Shown here piece by piece: positions 54,535-64,000 of a stretch of 64,000 nt of DNA; position 1 is the first letter of the stretch; every line of letters begins with the position of its first letter. The notes under the pieces are model-generated. The model was given only the letters and a program-made list of their open reading frames with translations. It was not told the DNA's origin and did no database searches. Made by a program: the position numbers and the translations under genes. The stretch comes from Lithospermum erythrorhizon (Eukaryota > Streptophyta > Magnoliopsida > Boraginales > Boraginaceae), in NCBI GenBank assembly GCA_019722365.1, contig JADFUC010002440.1, forward strand, positions 62,001 through 126,000. The letters are read 5' to 3'.

Positions 54535-55060
54535 TCTTCTAGTCTTTCTCAGCTGCTACTTCTTCTTCTTCCTTCACCATTTTCACTCAACCTCGTCTCT
54601 TTTATAGGATACAATCCAAATATTTCCAAAAAAAAAAACATCATACAATTAGCTAATTTTCATCCCCAATTTCATCCACCAAAATCTATATTTTCTTTTA
54701 ATAAAATCCAACGAATACATTTACATAAATATACTTGAGGCGGTGGTGTTGAAATCGTATAAAAATAAGGGTGGACTACGATGGACGGCTGAATCAGCTC
54801 CGCCGCCACCGCCACGTTAGCAACCACCACCGCCACGTTATCAACAACCACCGCCGCATCTTTATGGCCAAGTCTTCTGCGGTGGATTCTGACTTCAACC
54901 GATCAAATCATCGCCGTTGAAAAATGCCTCCTCTCTGTCGTCAAGTAATTATTTAATTGTTAAGTATTTTGATTTAGGGTTTCTTGTTTTAAAATTTGTT
55001 CAAGTTTCAATTTTGCAATTGAATATTTATGTAATTTGAAATGAGATTTTGGTTTAGGAT
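54535..55060 (+). repeat. Direct repeat, copy 1 (main part)
   Basis: It matches 57,675-58,280 over most of its length: TTCTCAGCTGCTACTTCTTC, CATTTTCACTCAACCTCGTC, AGCTAATTTTCATCCCCAAT, TTTACATAAATATACTTG and a CCGCCACC-rich part with CTTTATGGCC, then GTTGAAAAATGCC and TAATTATTTAATTGTTAAG. It reads like a plant promoter, leader and Pro/Thr-rich first exon ending in a splice donor. Stops are present and no protein can be named. Confidence 0.75.
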
Positions 55061-55289
55061 TTTTTTTGTTTGTTTGTTTAAAGTTTGTTAAAGTATTATG
55101 TGTTTTTGAAATCATTAAACTGTGAATTTGAAAGAGGTGTAGAAGTTGGATATGTGCCATCAAATTCTGAAAAATATCTACTAGGTATTTGGCAGCAGGG
55201 AAGGATCTAGGTATTTTGAAGTTGGATATGTGCATATATTTGATGGCACATATCCACGAGCATTTGGCAGAAGGGAAGGATTTAGGTAT

Positions 55290-55383
55290 TTTGAAGTGGG
55301 TGTTCGAAATGGGCATAGATTTTGAAATAAGTGTTTTTTGAAGTGGGTGTTCGAAATCGGCATAGATTTTGAAATAAGTGTTG
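55290..55383. repeat. Tandem duplication, two ~45-base copies
   Basis: The phrase GAAGTGGGTGTTCGAAAT followed by GGCATAGATTTTGAAATAAG occurs at 55,299 and again at 55,339. Just upstream, GGGAAGGATCTAGGTATTTT and GGGAAGGATTTAGGTATTTT (55,198 and 55,273) are a further duplicated pair. The array arose by local duplication within the composite region. Confidence 0.8.
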
Positions 55384-55485
55384 AAAACACTTAAATATAT
55401 TAAAATATAAATACAAATGTGAATTATATACCTATATATATATATATTTTTGGGAAAGTACAGATTTCTACAAGAGTTATTTCAG

Positions 55486-56247
55486 TTAGGAGCAGCCGCC
55501 CTTTCTTCAGATAAGTCAGTTCCTTGTATTGATGATTTAGCTGATCAGATCATTAAGGTTCTTAATTATTTCAGGTGAACCTAATAAGTTTTGTATTCAT
55601 AAACTCTGTTATTTCTAAATCAGTAATCCTTTTTAATTGTCTTTTAACTCTTTAACCCCCATCCTGCATCGTTGTTGTGAATTAAACATACTCATCCGTT
55701 CCGTTAGTTTCCCATTGGAAATAACAGCTGATGTCAATACTCTATTGTTTGCAGGCTCGGTTCTGTAATGTGCATGGGTATAATGGCCGGAGCTTATATT
55801 TTGACCCTTTTTGTTGTAGAAATCGTTACTACAAACATATGACTTTTTTAAGAAAGTACTTTGTATAACAAATATTTTCCATGTTAATTCACAGATAAAC
55901 TATAAATAACGTGTGGCTGGATTGATTCTTGCATCCCCTCTCTGCAGAGCTCCATCTTGGACTGAATAGTTTTGCAATACATTTTTCAATACTTACTATT
56001 ATTGTTTCTTTGGTTGCTGGATGAGAGGCAAAGCACTAATGTCTTACTGTTTCTTCAAGCGATTGATAGGTATATTAATATTGAAAATTTTCTTGCTAGC
56101 TTACCGTACAAATTATTCAAAAGGATTTCTGAGTTCTAAGATACATTATCAAATTTCAGGACACCTGATATTTGTCAAGGATTAAAGACAATGAAATGTC
56201 GAACTCTTATTTTTGTTAGGGAGACAGACGATTTTTCTCTGTTTAGA
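55486..56247 (+). pseudogene. NDL/SF21 (N-MYC downstream-regulated-like) gene fragment, 4 exon pieces
   Basis: NDL proteins are alpha/beta-hydrolase-fold partners of the plant G-protein beta subunit. Exon A (55,486-55,574) gives LGAAALSSDKSVPCIDDLAD and QIIKVLNYF. Exon B (from 55,755) gives LGSVMCMGIMAGAYILTLF, joined to A in the correct phase through a GT-AG intron. Exon C (from about 55,947) gives APSWTE, then a stop where the family has Trp. Exon D (from 56,160) gives TPDICQGLKTMKCRTLIFV. The N-terminal and C-terminal exons are absent. Because introns are retained, the piece was copied as DNA and not from mRNA. It cannot make a working protein. Confidence 0.75.
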
Positions 56248-56518
56248 ATCTGTCGCTACTACCTTTCCAGACCAGATCCCTTGTCTTAACAAATACGGAG
56301 TAAAAAATTGTGGGCTTATGCTATCTATGTAGATTAGGTGATTTCATTTCCCACCGATCCGGTTTTCCTTGGAACCAAATACAATGGATTTGGATTATGT
56401 TTTGTGTAACATTCCCTTCGCAGGGATTGAACTGTCACTTGCTCTGGCTTTTATTTTCCTCAAGTCTCGTCATGGACTAAACCATGTTAACTTATTTGTA
56501 GTCTCTCAACTTGCAATG

Positions 56519-56655
56519 TGTAGTTCCTGGTGTTATTGGTTGCTTGCAAGCTTTAGAGGCTATCAAGGTTGCCAGTGGCATTGGTGAACCTCTTTCAGGA
56601 AGGCTGCTTCTCTTAGATGCATTGTCTGGAAGAATTCGTTTGTACGTTCGATAAT
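56519..56655 (+). pseudogene. CNX5/MOCS3 (UBA4-type) exon fragment
   Basis: One exon piece reads [20 protein letters not shown] followed by [20 protein letters not shown], then breaks off. This is the C-terminal part of the ThiF/E1-like adenylyltransferase domain of MOCS3/CNX5. The intact protein activates the small molybdopterin synthase subunit and a ubiquitin-like modifier for sulfur transfer. An acceptor-like TGTAG directly precedes it. Neither the ATP-binding N-terminus nor the rhodanese domain is present, so this is a captured fragment. Confidence 0.75.
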
Positions 56656-56931
56656 CATCCCTTCTATATCTTTTCAGCATGATTATGTCAAAGGAATCTT
56701 TATGTTAAGCGGGATAACCCTACGGTTGTTTCACATTTGGCTAAGTAAGTTGAGAATCAGATTCTATTTGTAGTTTATCACTTTAGCCAATTATGTTTTC
56801 GTATCCGAAGCAAATAGAGATGGTAGCACTTTTGTATTTGTCATGTTCCGTGTAGAATTTTTAAATGGCGCGAACATGATTATCATCGCAACTCTTGTTT
56901 GCATTTTCTTTTATTTGCTGTTACGTTAGGC

Positions 56932-57095
56932 ATAAGATTGTTCGAGCAGCAGCTGGAAAGAGCCATACACTTGTCTTATCAAATGACATGGTTTCTCATG
57001 CTTTTGGTTGGAATAAACATGGGCGGCTTGGTATAGGCTCCACGAGGAATGGTATTTCCACTTCAAAGGCCTCATCTGATGATTCACTAAGATAA
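56932..57095 (+). pseudogene. RCC1/RCC2-like repeat exon fragment
   Basis: The piece reads HKIVRAAAGKSHTLVLSND followed by FGWNKHGRLGIGSTRNG, one beta-propeller blade of an RCC1-family protein. It is closest in memory to plant RCC2-like proteins, which have KIVKAGAGRNHTVVV and FGWNKHGQLGSGS. It is preceded by an acceptor-like GTTAG, and a stop follows after a short non-homologous tail (ends 57,095). RCC1-type proteins have seven blades; only one is here. Confidence 0.7.
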
Positions 57096-57619
57096 GATAG
57101 GATAGTTTGAGGCAGCGCCTATTATTAGCTTAGCTTATTAGTTATGCCATATCACATAAACTCTCTAGAATATGCACCTCAATAAAAAGGAATGATCCAT
57201 TTATTTCTTTGGAGTTGTTCTGCTTCCGTTGATTATTGGGTTTGTTTTGTGTTTTGTAGTGGATAAGGGCAACATATCAGGCCATATTTACATCGAAAAA
57301 AGTACTATTTTTTCCATGAATTTAGTTAAAATTAGTCTCGTCTCTATTAAATTATCATTCATTTACATTATTGTTGAATTTTGTTATTTCATTTAGTTCT
57401 TTCTACTTGCTTTGGTTTGAGTAAACACAAATGCTTTGTTCAAGCCATTGTTTCTTTCGTTTCATTCAATTTTTATGAAAATAAACCTAATCAATATGCG
57501 ATGCTTTGTTGATTGGTCTCTATATATAATTTACTATCGGAATAGTTAGTCCCGGCTTTATATAAACATGCTTCTGGCCCGACGACGCCTGCTTTTCCCA
57601 ATTTTTTTTTCAATTATTT
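57096..57619. other. Spacer between captured fragments and direct repeat copy 2
   Basis: AT-rich DNA with no recognisable exon. It may include intron pieces that came with the RCC1-like fragment. TTTATATAAACATGC near 57,556 looks like a core promoter TATA box just upstream of copy 2. Confidence 0.35.
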
Positions 57620-58290
57620 TCTCTTCTTAATTTTTTGCATCTTCTCCTCCTCCCCTGATTCTTGTACTCTAGACTCTTCCTGTCCTTCTCAGCTGCTACT
57701 TCTTCTTCTTCCTTTACCATTTTCACTCAACCTCATCTCTTTTATAGGATACAATTCAAATATTTCAAAAAAAAAAAAAATCATACAAAGTAGCTAATTT
57801 TCATCCCCAATTTCGTCCACCAAAATCAATATTTTATCTTAATAGAATCCAACAAATATATATACATTTACATAAATATACTTGTGGCGGTAGTGTTGAA
57901 ATCATATAAAAATATGGGTGGACTAAGATGGAATGGATAAGATAAACCGTTGCCACCGTCGCGTCGGCGGCCACCGCCGCCACATTATCGACAACCACCA
58001 CTAAGAAGGCGTCTTTATGGCCGACTCTTACTGTGTGGATTCCGACTTGACGATCAGTCGTCGCTTGTTGAAAAATGCCATTCTAGATCCAGTAATTATT
58101 TAATTGTTAAGTATTTTTTTTAATTGAATGATTGATATTTATTCGTAAACTATAGAAAGATATACAATCGAATGAGCTTGGGTTTAGGATATTTGTTCAT
58201 AGACTGTATAAATATATACAATTGAATGAGCCCGGGGTTAGGATATTTGGTTTAGGGTTTTTTTTGTTCAACATTTTGTTCAAGTTTGAA
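57620..58290 (+). repeat. Direct repeat, copy 2 (uninterrupted)
   Basis: It is the same sequence as copy 1, but without the 3-kb insertion: TTAATTTTTTGCATCTTCTC, then GATTCTTGTACTCTAGACTC runs straight into TTCTCAGCTGCTACTTCTTC. Downstream order is conserved through TTAGGGTTTT. Its CCGCC-rich part differs by indels, so it no longer shares an open frame with copy 1. Confidence 0.75.
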
Positions 58291-59690
58291 TTTTTATATA
58301 ATAATATTGAGATTTTGTTATGTTGTGTGTTATGCATCTCATATTAGTGGCTAAAAGATTGTATTTTAGTGTTTGATGTCTTTTACATAACTTAAATTGA
58401 TCTAGTTTAAAATTTGAAAATAAATCAATGTGAAGTGTTTGATAAAACTCTCAAACGAATAAAGATCTTTAACTTACTTATCTTGTGTTTATTAGTAATA
58501 AATCAGGTTAATGCATTGTAGCGTAGCGTTTGGTTTTGGTATGTGGGCGTTTGAGCAGTTTGGACGTGTGGGCGGTTGGGCCACTGGTCAACGCTTGCGT
58601 GTTGGGCCGGATGATGGCGGTCGCCAGCGTTTTTGGCTTCTTGGGTCGCGTGTGGTAGTACATCTCGTCTTAATGGAGTGGGTGGGTTTTTGGTTTGATC
58701 GAACTCCCGATTAGCAATAGTTTTCATTAAAATTGATTTATTGAACATCAATTGAATTGGATTAATTTAATTTCTTGATGAAAATTATTTTAATCACATT
58801 GAGTTAGTTCTAATTAGATTAGATTAAATATTAATTGTTTCTTAGAATCAATTAAAACTAATGGACTTAGATCAATTAAATTCTAATTTTGATTAGGTCT
58901 AATCAAAAAAATTTGAATTTGATTTAATTAAATTGAGACCTAAGATTATCAGATAATTAGAGTTTCAAGTTATGACATAATTTAGAAATTAATCATCATA
59001 AGTGTAAAATAGTATTTTTGGAAAATACTAGTTGTTTTAATATTAGATATTAATTAACAAAACTTAATATTAGATATTAATGAATATTAGAATTAGATTA
59101 CTAGTGGTTTTATACTTAAAAAATTAAATAATTTATTTCATTTGATGATTAATCTTGACATGCAATGTGTGTCCCTATATTTTTGCTTTATCCATGCCAT
59201 GCATGTTGAATATAATATTGATAAGGTATCATGTGTGATATAATATGTTATATTTGATGGATGCCATGCAATTTATGATATGTTATTATTTATATATAGA
59301 TAATATGGCCTATAATTAATTTCTTAAGATGTACTAGTTTTGTATTTATAGAAATGCATAAACACTTGGTATAAACACTAGTTTTGTATTTATAAATGTG
59401 TTTAGAATATCCGGATCTACGACAGTTGAAATATATACACAAGTTAATGAACAATTCAAATCGTTTGAATTCATTAATGGAAACTACATTCTTGTATAGA
59501 CAAGCGACAGTATTAGGTCGGAGTGGGAAATTTACTGGCGTATCTGTTACTATGTGAAAACATACTAATAATAGAGAATAACACAACCACACAAAATCGG
59601 ATTGTGTATGAATTTCTCTATTAAAGATCAAGGGATGGCTCGAATCTTTTTGGAATTCATAGAGATCCAATTAAATAAACTTCGATAAGT
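58291..59690. other. AT-rich repeat-derived spacer
   Basis: A GC-rich island at 58,515-58,700 (GGGCGGTTGGGCC, GGGCCGGATGATGGCGG) sits in otherwise AT-rich DNA, an arrangement seen in some LTRs. TTGATT/AATTAAAT words dominate 58,730-59,150. ACTAGTTTTGTATTTATA is duplicated at 59,334 and 59,378. No gene is supported. Confidence 0.4.
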
Positions 59691-60929
59691 TGAAGGTTAT
59701 AGTTGTTAATAACGCCCGGCCAGTGGTCGATGCGTTATTAGATTTGATGGGTGGCCTCATGATCACCCGCGAGTCTTTCAGTAGCGTTTGCCTCGGCTGG
59801 CGTGCTCTGAGAAACTTCCAGTGGGTCCCCATCCTAAATTACCCCAGGTAAACACTTGACAACAATGGAGTTAGCATAGGATGAGAACTTTCGAAAAGAA
59901 GATGCGTCTTGGTGATATGAGTAGTCTGCATTGGAAATGTATCAAACATATCACCTTGTGGCAGCATGTACACATTTTTGCGGTCGGGTATTACAACCTC
60001 CCCGGCCTTAAATTCTCAGCGTCTGCGTTGATCCAGCAGCCAACGTCAGTAGTACCGTCCATTGTGAGATTAGAGGTGGGCTCCTCGGCTCGAGAGGTGT
60101 CCTTGGCTTTGCGCCCGCGTAAGCGGCTTAGTTCACTTGATTCACGTGGCTTTGCTCACGTCTGAATTTGCGGCCAGCGAAAATGTGTATGTGTGTGTGG
60201 TGTGTGATATGTTGATAAGGTGATTGTCTGCTCGCTTGAATCATCTCCCGGAAGCTAAATCTTTATAGAACTCCGTGCGTCTTATTTTGGCTCCCAGAGA
60301 TGGAAATGACAATGAAATCTCGATAGCTGTTGAGCCGTGTGGTTTGTGAGCGTCAAATCAGCTTCGATGAGCTTGGCGTTATAATTGTTAAAGCATATAG
60401 CCGGGATCGAGATGAATACATACAAGAAAGAATTTTTTTTTTTTCCAAAGAGATCTGACTTTTATGGCGTTATAAAAAGATTGTATAAGGAAATAAAACG
60501 ATACAAATGAAAGGGATTACGTTTGTATCGGTTACTTAAACTAACCGAGGCGATCGTCGTGCAAGTCGGACAAAAAGTAAACCCGACACGTAGAGTTATG
60601 GCTTGACTTGTTAAAGTAGCAAGTATAGCATGCAATATTCTGAGAACATAGAAAGCGGAAATCTGATTACAACCTAAGGAGATTTGTGAATAAGAAATGA
60701 GTGGATTATAACTTTCTGAGTGATCTTGAAAGATTTCCTAGTTTGATATCTCTAGTAGCTTAGTGAAGCTAAGAGAATCGAATCTAGGTATTAGTAAGTA
60801 TGTACTCGAATGATGACAACTCTTGATAGTTGAATATAGAAGTGCATATGTACATAAAGTTGAGAACAAAGAACAACGTCTGCTTAGATGCTGACTAATG
60901 CACTTACTAACTAATCAACGCGGTGGTAT
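59691..60929. repeat. LTR-like retrotransposon debris
   Basis: A CG-containing stretch with phrases common in gypsy LTR ends (CATCCTAAATTACCCCAGG near 59,831) lies here. TGTAATACCCGACCGC on the minus strand at 59,994-59,979 resembles a gypsy LTR start. No partner LTR, primer site or coding domain could be tied to it. 60,180-60,900 has no recognisable content. Confidence 0.35.
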
Positions 60930-63652
60930 AAGCATGAAATAAACCGTTCCGGTTGAATATTTAATATTATTATTTTTATTAGCTCGGTGGTGTGTCATGT
61001 GGCGAGATTAAAATTTTTGGAGAAATATTAAAATAATATTATATTAATTGACGGGGGTAACTCAAAGGTAGTATAAATATTTTCAAAGTGGTGTAGTTAA
61101 GCAGTGAGGAAATAATATGAGTAGTAACCGAAATACTTTTAGAGCGTATAGTATTGTTGGTGTAATATATATTTTACATTTCATTTTAATTACTAACACA
61201 CAAAACTAGAAAGTATCCACTGTTTTGTCGTCAAACTACTACCTAAAGCCCAACAGGTTAAGCTTAAGCTTAAGCTTAAGCATGGTGGACTTAGGCTTAA
61301 AAAGTAAGCTATCGTATTTTCATAAAATGACAAAAAAACCATCCTCGCCCACCCCAAAGAGCCCGAAATATGAGCCTTCCCTCCGTTTTCTCTAAAATTT
61401 CTTCCATTTTGTTAATTCAAAGTTTCTAGAATCATTTACTGACTTTTCAAATACTTAAGGTGATGCTTGAATCCTTTTTTATTTTCGTTTTAAAGTTATT
61501 TATTTTCATAAAAAAGGGAAATAAATAGTAAAATATTTTTAAAAAATATGAAATTCATTGTATAGATAGTTTTACTTTCCTAAAATTGAATTATGAAAGG
61601 AAGTTTTGATTTTTAATTCGTTTTGTATTTATTATAAATTTTAGAATTTAAATGGCTAAGAAATATATAAAACATGAAATAAGTATCATACATTTAAAAA
61701 AAATTAAAAAATTAAATCTAGAAATTTCCCATTGTACCGTGTGCAACTCCAAAAAAACTTGGAGCGATTTGAAATTGTTCGCTATTTTTGGTGATTTAAC
61801 TACTAAAACGTGATTTTAAACAAAAAAGAAATTATTTTGTAGCTTATAAACTAAAACTAATATTTTTACAGAACTTTATACCATATATTTGAGCTAATTT
61901 CCAAAGATGAGAATTTATAAAGTTGTTTTGGTATTTATTTCGAATTATGAGTGCTAAAATGACTAGAATTGTATTTAAAATGGAGAAAAAATGATTTTAT
62001 TGAACAAATTATTTTTGGACAGAATATTTGAGTACTCTAACTATATTTTGAATGGGAAATTTTTTATGAGGATTTATGGAATTTTTTTGGTATTTATTTG
62101 GTGTTTTAAGAAGTAAAAATAGAGAAATTCTAAAATGAAAGAAGATATTTTAAAAAGGGAGTTAAATTCTAAAATAATAATAAACTTTAGGATGATATTT
62201 TAGGTAGCTAAGGATGGTAAAATGTAAATTAAGTATAAAATCCAAAAATTTATAATAAAACCATATTAGGAGTGAAAGCATAAATGATGAGATGTTAACA
62301 TGAAATCGTTTTGAATAGAAGTTGAGCAAGAACCGGGTGCTTGGACTAACTAGTTGAATAGTAGTAGATTTTGCTTTTGCTCGAGGTGAGTACTTACTGC
62401 ACGAGTAGTAACTTATTACATATGGTATTTGTGTGTGTAATATCTACATGTATGTGCTATTGGTTAAGTTGTTAGATATGGTAGTTTATGATAATATTGG
62501 TTATATGGTGATATGAATCATAAGTTGATATTAAAGATAATGTTGACATGATATATGAGTTGATGTCGTTGATATGATATATGATGCTGTGTTTAAATGT
62601 ATGATGAGTATAAGATGTTGAGTTCTATTAGGTTGATAGGGAGATGTATGGTCGTAATATACGATGGTGAGATATGTACTTATGTATTAGTGGAGTTCTA
62701 TATAGTTGACTTGTACATGTGGGAGTATATGAAACACTCTGTTAGCAGGTGGCTACAGATGTGGGAGAATATCACACGGCAGCTCTGTTAGCGAGGTATT
62801 TCTGGATGTGGAAGATATAACCTTACCACTTGTGTCGACGGGCACAAGAGGCTCACTGCAGTTGAGGGAGAAATACATATGGCCTTGGTGATATGGAGAT
62901 CATGAATAGCCTATTGTGGGAAATGGTTGATGTAATGACTATATATGTTGTGAGTAATAGGTTGCTACATATATGATTACATGGAGTTTAGTTGCTCATG
63001 TCGTTGATTTGTTGAGTTATATATTTTGTTCATGATTACATTATGACTTTTGAGTTGGATTATGCTGGACTAATGTCGTGGAGGCCTATGTTTTATGATA
63101 TGCTTATATGTTGGACATTATGTTGATATAATAGGAGAATAAAATACGTAGATGTTGTTATATTTATATAAATCTTTGCGCTGCATGAGCACAGTGTGAT
63201 TGAATTTACCACTGAAGTGTTAAATGATATACGACTTTATAGTTGACCCACTCACATGGGGAGTGGCGTTTAATGCAGGTTGGCCCCGATTAGTAGCGGA
63301 GTTGAGTAGCTGACGTGGATTATATTCGAGGATTCTTTGAATAGGATCGTAGTGAGAGATGTTGGTGGGCTAAGAGAAGTCATATGATCCTTTATCATCG
63401 ATTATCGCTGTTGTGTCTTGGACTTTTCTTGTTTTGTTATATTTTGGAGAGTATCTCACTTTGGTGACTTTGATGTATTATTGTTTGGTTGATGTATTTG
63501 GTGGAGATGTCTAGTTCACCACGATGGACAAATATTTTATTATTATCAATGAAGTACTTTTATGTCGTCATCCATCGTATGGTGACTATGATTCTGAGTT
63601 AGTGATGATCTTACTTTTCCGGGAGGCGTACGACGCAGCAGGCGGGTCGTTC
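60930..63652 (+). repeat. 5' LTR of the second Tekay-like element (~2.7 kb)
   Basis: It shares the landmark series of 4926-7431 in order, including CTTGTGTCGACGGGCACAAG (62,831-62,850). It contains about 150 extra bases near 62,950-63,110 that are worn or deleted in the first copy but present, inverted, at 11,090-11,230. The exact 5' TG was not found; the match to copy 1 starts at GTTGAATATTT (60,953). Confidence 0.7.
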
Positions 63653-63657
63653 TGGTT

Positions 63658-63670
63658 TGGTATCAGAGTC
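63658..63670 (+). other. Primer binding site (initiator Met tRNA)
   Basis: TGGTATCAGAGTC matches the plant initiator tRNA-Met complement (TGGTATCAGAGC) in 11 of its 12 positions, about five bases behind the inferred LTR end, and is followed by TAGGTTTAAGAT as in the first element. Confidence 0.85.
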
Positions 63671-63784
63671 TAGGTTTAAGATCTTTATGGATTCTTGAGT
63701 GGTTATGTGCCTAGGTTTAACGTTGTTGTGGAGTTGTCGATATTCGAGTCGACTTTTTGGAGTTTAAATTTCTTTTCTTTTATG

Positions 63785-64000
63785 ATTAAAGGCGTGAGGA
63801 TAATACTTTGAGAGCTACGTGTAGAGGAGGGGCCATGAGAGGTAGAGGTGCGAGAGGTGCAGAAAATGTGGATAGAGTTCAGTAAATGTGGATGAGAATC
63901 GAGGGGCCTTGGCCGTGTTCTAGGACGGAAGTTGATCTCCGCGAGATATTTGACCACATTTACGACGGGACCACCAATTTCGGGGAGTTGATTCCCTTTA
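63785..64000 (+). pseudogene. gag start of the second Tekay-like element, partial
   Basis: It begins with a basic, Arg/Gly-rich lead (MRGRGARGAENVDR from 63,835), as usual in Tekay/Del gag. It then shares the TTCTAGGACGGAAGTTGATCTCCGC stretch with 7694-7718 of the first element. In-frame stops follow GTTCAG at about 63,880, so this copy is also broken. It is cut by the window edge. Confidence 0.6.

Larger units (their letters stand above)
51479..58290. mobile_element. Composite region: captured gene fragments between direct repeats, with a nested insertion
   Basis: Two diverged copies of a ~600-base sequence flank the block: copy 1 is 51,479-51,537 plus 54,535-55,060 and copy 2 is about 57,620-58,290. 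Between them, all on plus, are exon and intron pieces of an NDL/SF21 gene, a CNX5/MOCS3 exon and an RCC1-repeat exon. Capture of several unrelated gene pieces with introns intact is what Helitrons, Pack-MULEs and some LTR elements do. No transposase, helicase or clean termini were found, so the class is undetermined. The direct repeats could be LTRs, or a duplicated promoter plus first exon. Confidence 0.6.
60930..64000 (+). mobile_element. Second Tekay/Del-like element, 5' end (runs out of the window)
   Basis: A long LTR (to about 63,652) is followed by a good initiator-Met primer site and the start of gag. It is in the same orientation as the element at 4926-10,850 and the same family, but better preserved at the primer site. 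The rest lies beyond the window. Confidence 0.75.

Noticed and set aside
54960..55390. Minus-strand frames of 118 and 69 codons rich in Pro/Ser/Phe/Lys
   Set aside because: They arise from the small tandem duplications at 55,190-55,383 read on the wrong strand; no homology, and the plus strand carries the captured fragments.
58511..58714. GC-rich open frame with Trp/Gly/Phe-rich product
   Set aside because: No homology on either strand (58,503-58,751 minus is equally open); the GC-rich island resembles LTR sequence.
59290..59670. 126-codon minus-strand open frame
   Set aside because: AT-rich, Ile/Tyr/Phe/Lys-dominated composition without any motif; likely chance.

Overview
This is nuclear DNA from a flowering plant, most likely a eudicot. 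It is AT-rich, its genes are split by short GT-AG introns, and it is crowded with decayed LTR retrotransposons. The plant gene families present are a wall-associated receptor, a clade A PP2C, a group I cyclic nucleotide-gated channel and a chloroplast FtsH protease. I could not place the species. No bacterial-type operon, CRISPR array, rRNA or tRNA gene is visible.

Layout from left to right. 1-2.9 kb is unassigned, with an LTR-like promoter. 2.94-4.19 kb is a LRK10L/WAK-type receptor gene that stops before any kinase domain. 4.6-11.2 kb is a dead plus-strand Ty3/gypsy chromovirus (Tekay/Del-like), bounded on both sides by pieces of its own LTR in the opposite orientation. 11.2-13.3 kb is a mosaic of LTR pieces. 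13.66-17.07 kb is a short minus-strand Ty1/copia chain (LTR-internal-LTR-internal). 17.6-18.8 kb is a broken PP2C gene. 19.5-23.4 kb is an intact minus-strand CNGC gene (7 coding exons, 713 aa). 25.8-27.8 kb is a large inverted repeat built from short AT-rich units. 29-34.3 kb holds MITE-like pieces, tandem duplications and a minus-strand LTR. 34.45-43.4 kb is a decayed minus-strand SIRE/Maximus-like copia element. 43.7-51.1 kb is an intact minus-strand FTSH7/9-type chloroplast protease gene (17 coding exons, 776 aa). 51.5-58.3 kb is a composite region: a 3-kb minisatellite-bearing insertion, then fragments of three unrelated nuclear genes (NDL/SF21, CNX5/MOCS3, RCC1/RCC2-like) between two diverged direct repeats. 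58.3-60.9 kb is repeat-derived, and 60.9-64 kb is the 5' end of a second Tekay-like element running out of the window.

Only the CNGC and FTSH genes look fully functional. In both, every splice junction I placed keeps the reading frame and every family motif checked is present. The receptor could still make a kinase-less protein, whereas the PP2C copy and the three captured fragments are broken. The genes are unrelated in pathway; the window is a gene-poor region shaped by nested transposition. The most unusual structure is the 51.5-58.3 kb composite, which looks like a gene-fragment-capturing transposon that was itself invaded by a minisatellite-carrying element with a candidate 9-bp target duplication. 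Intron-exon coordinates come from manual reading of the splice sites.
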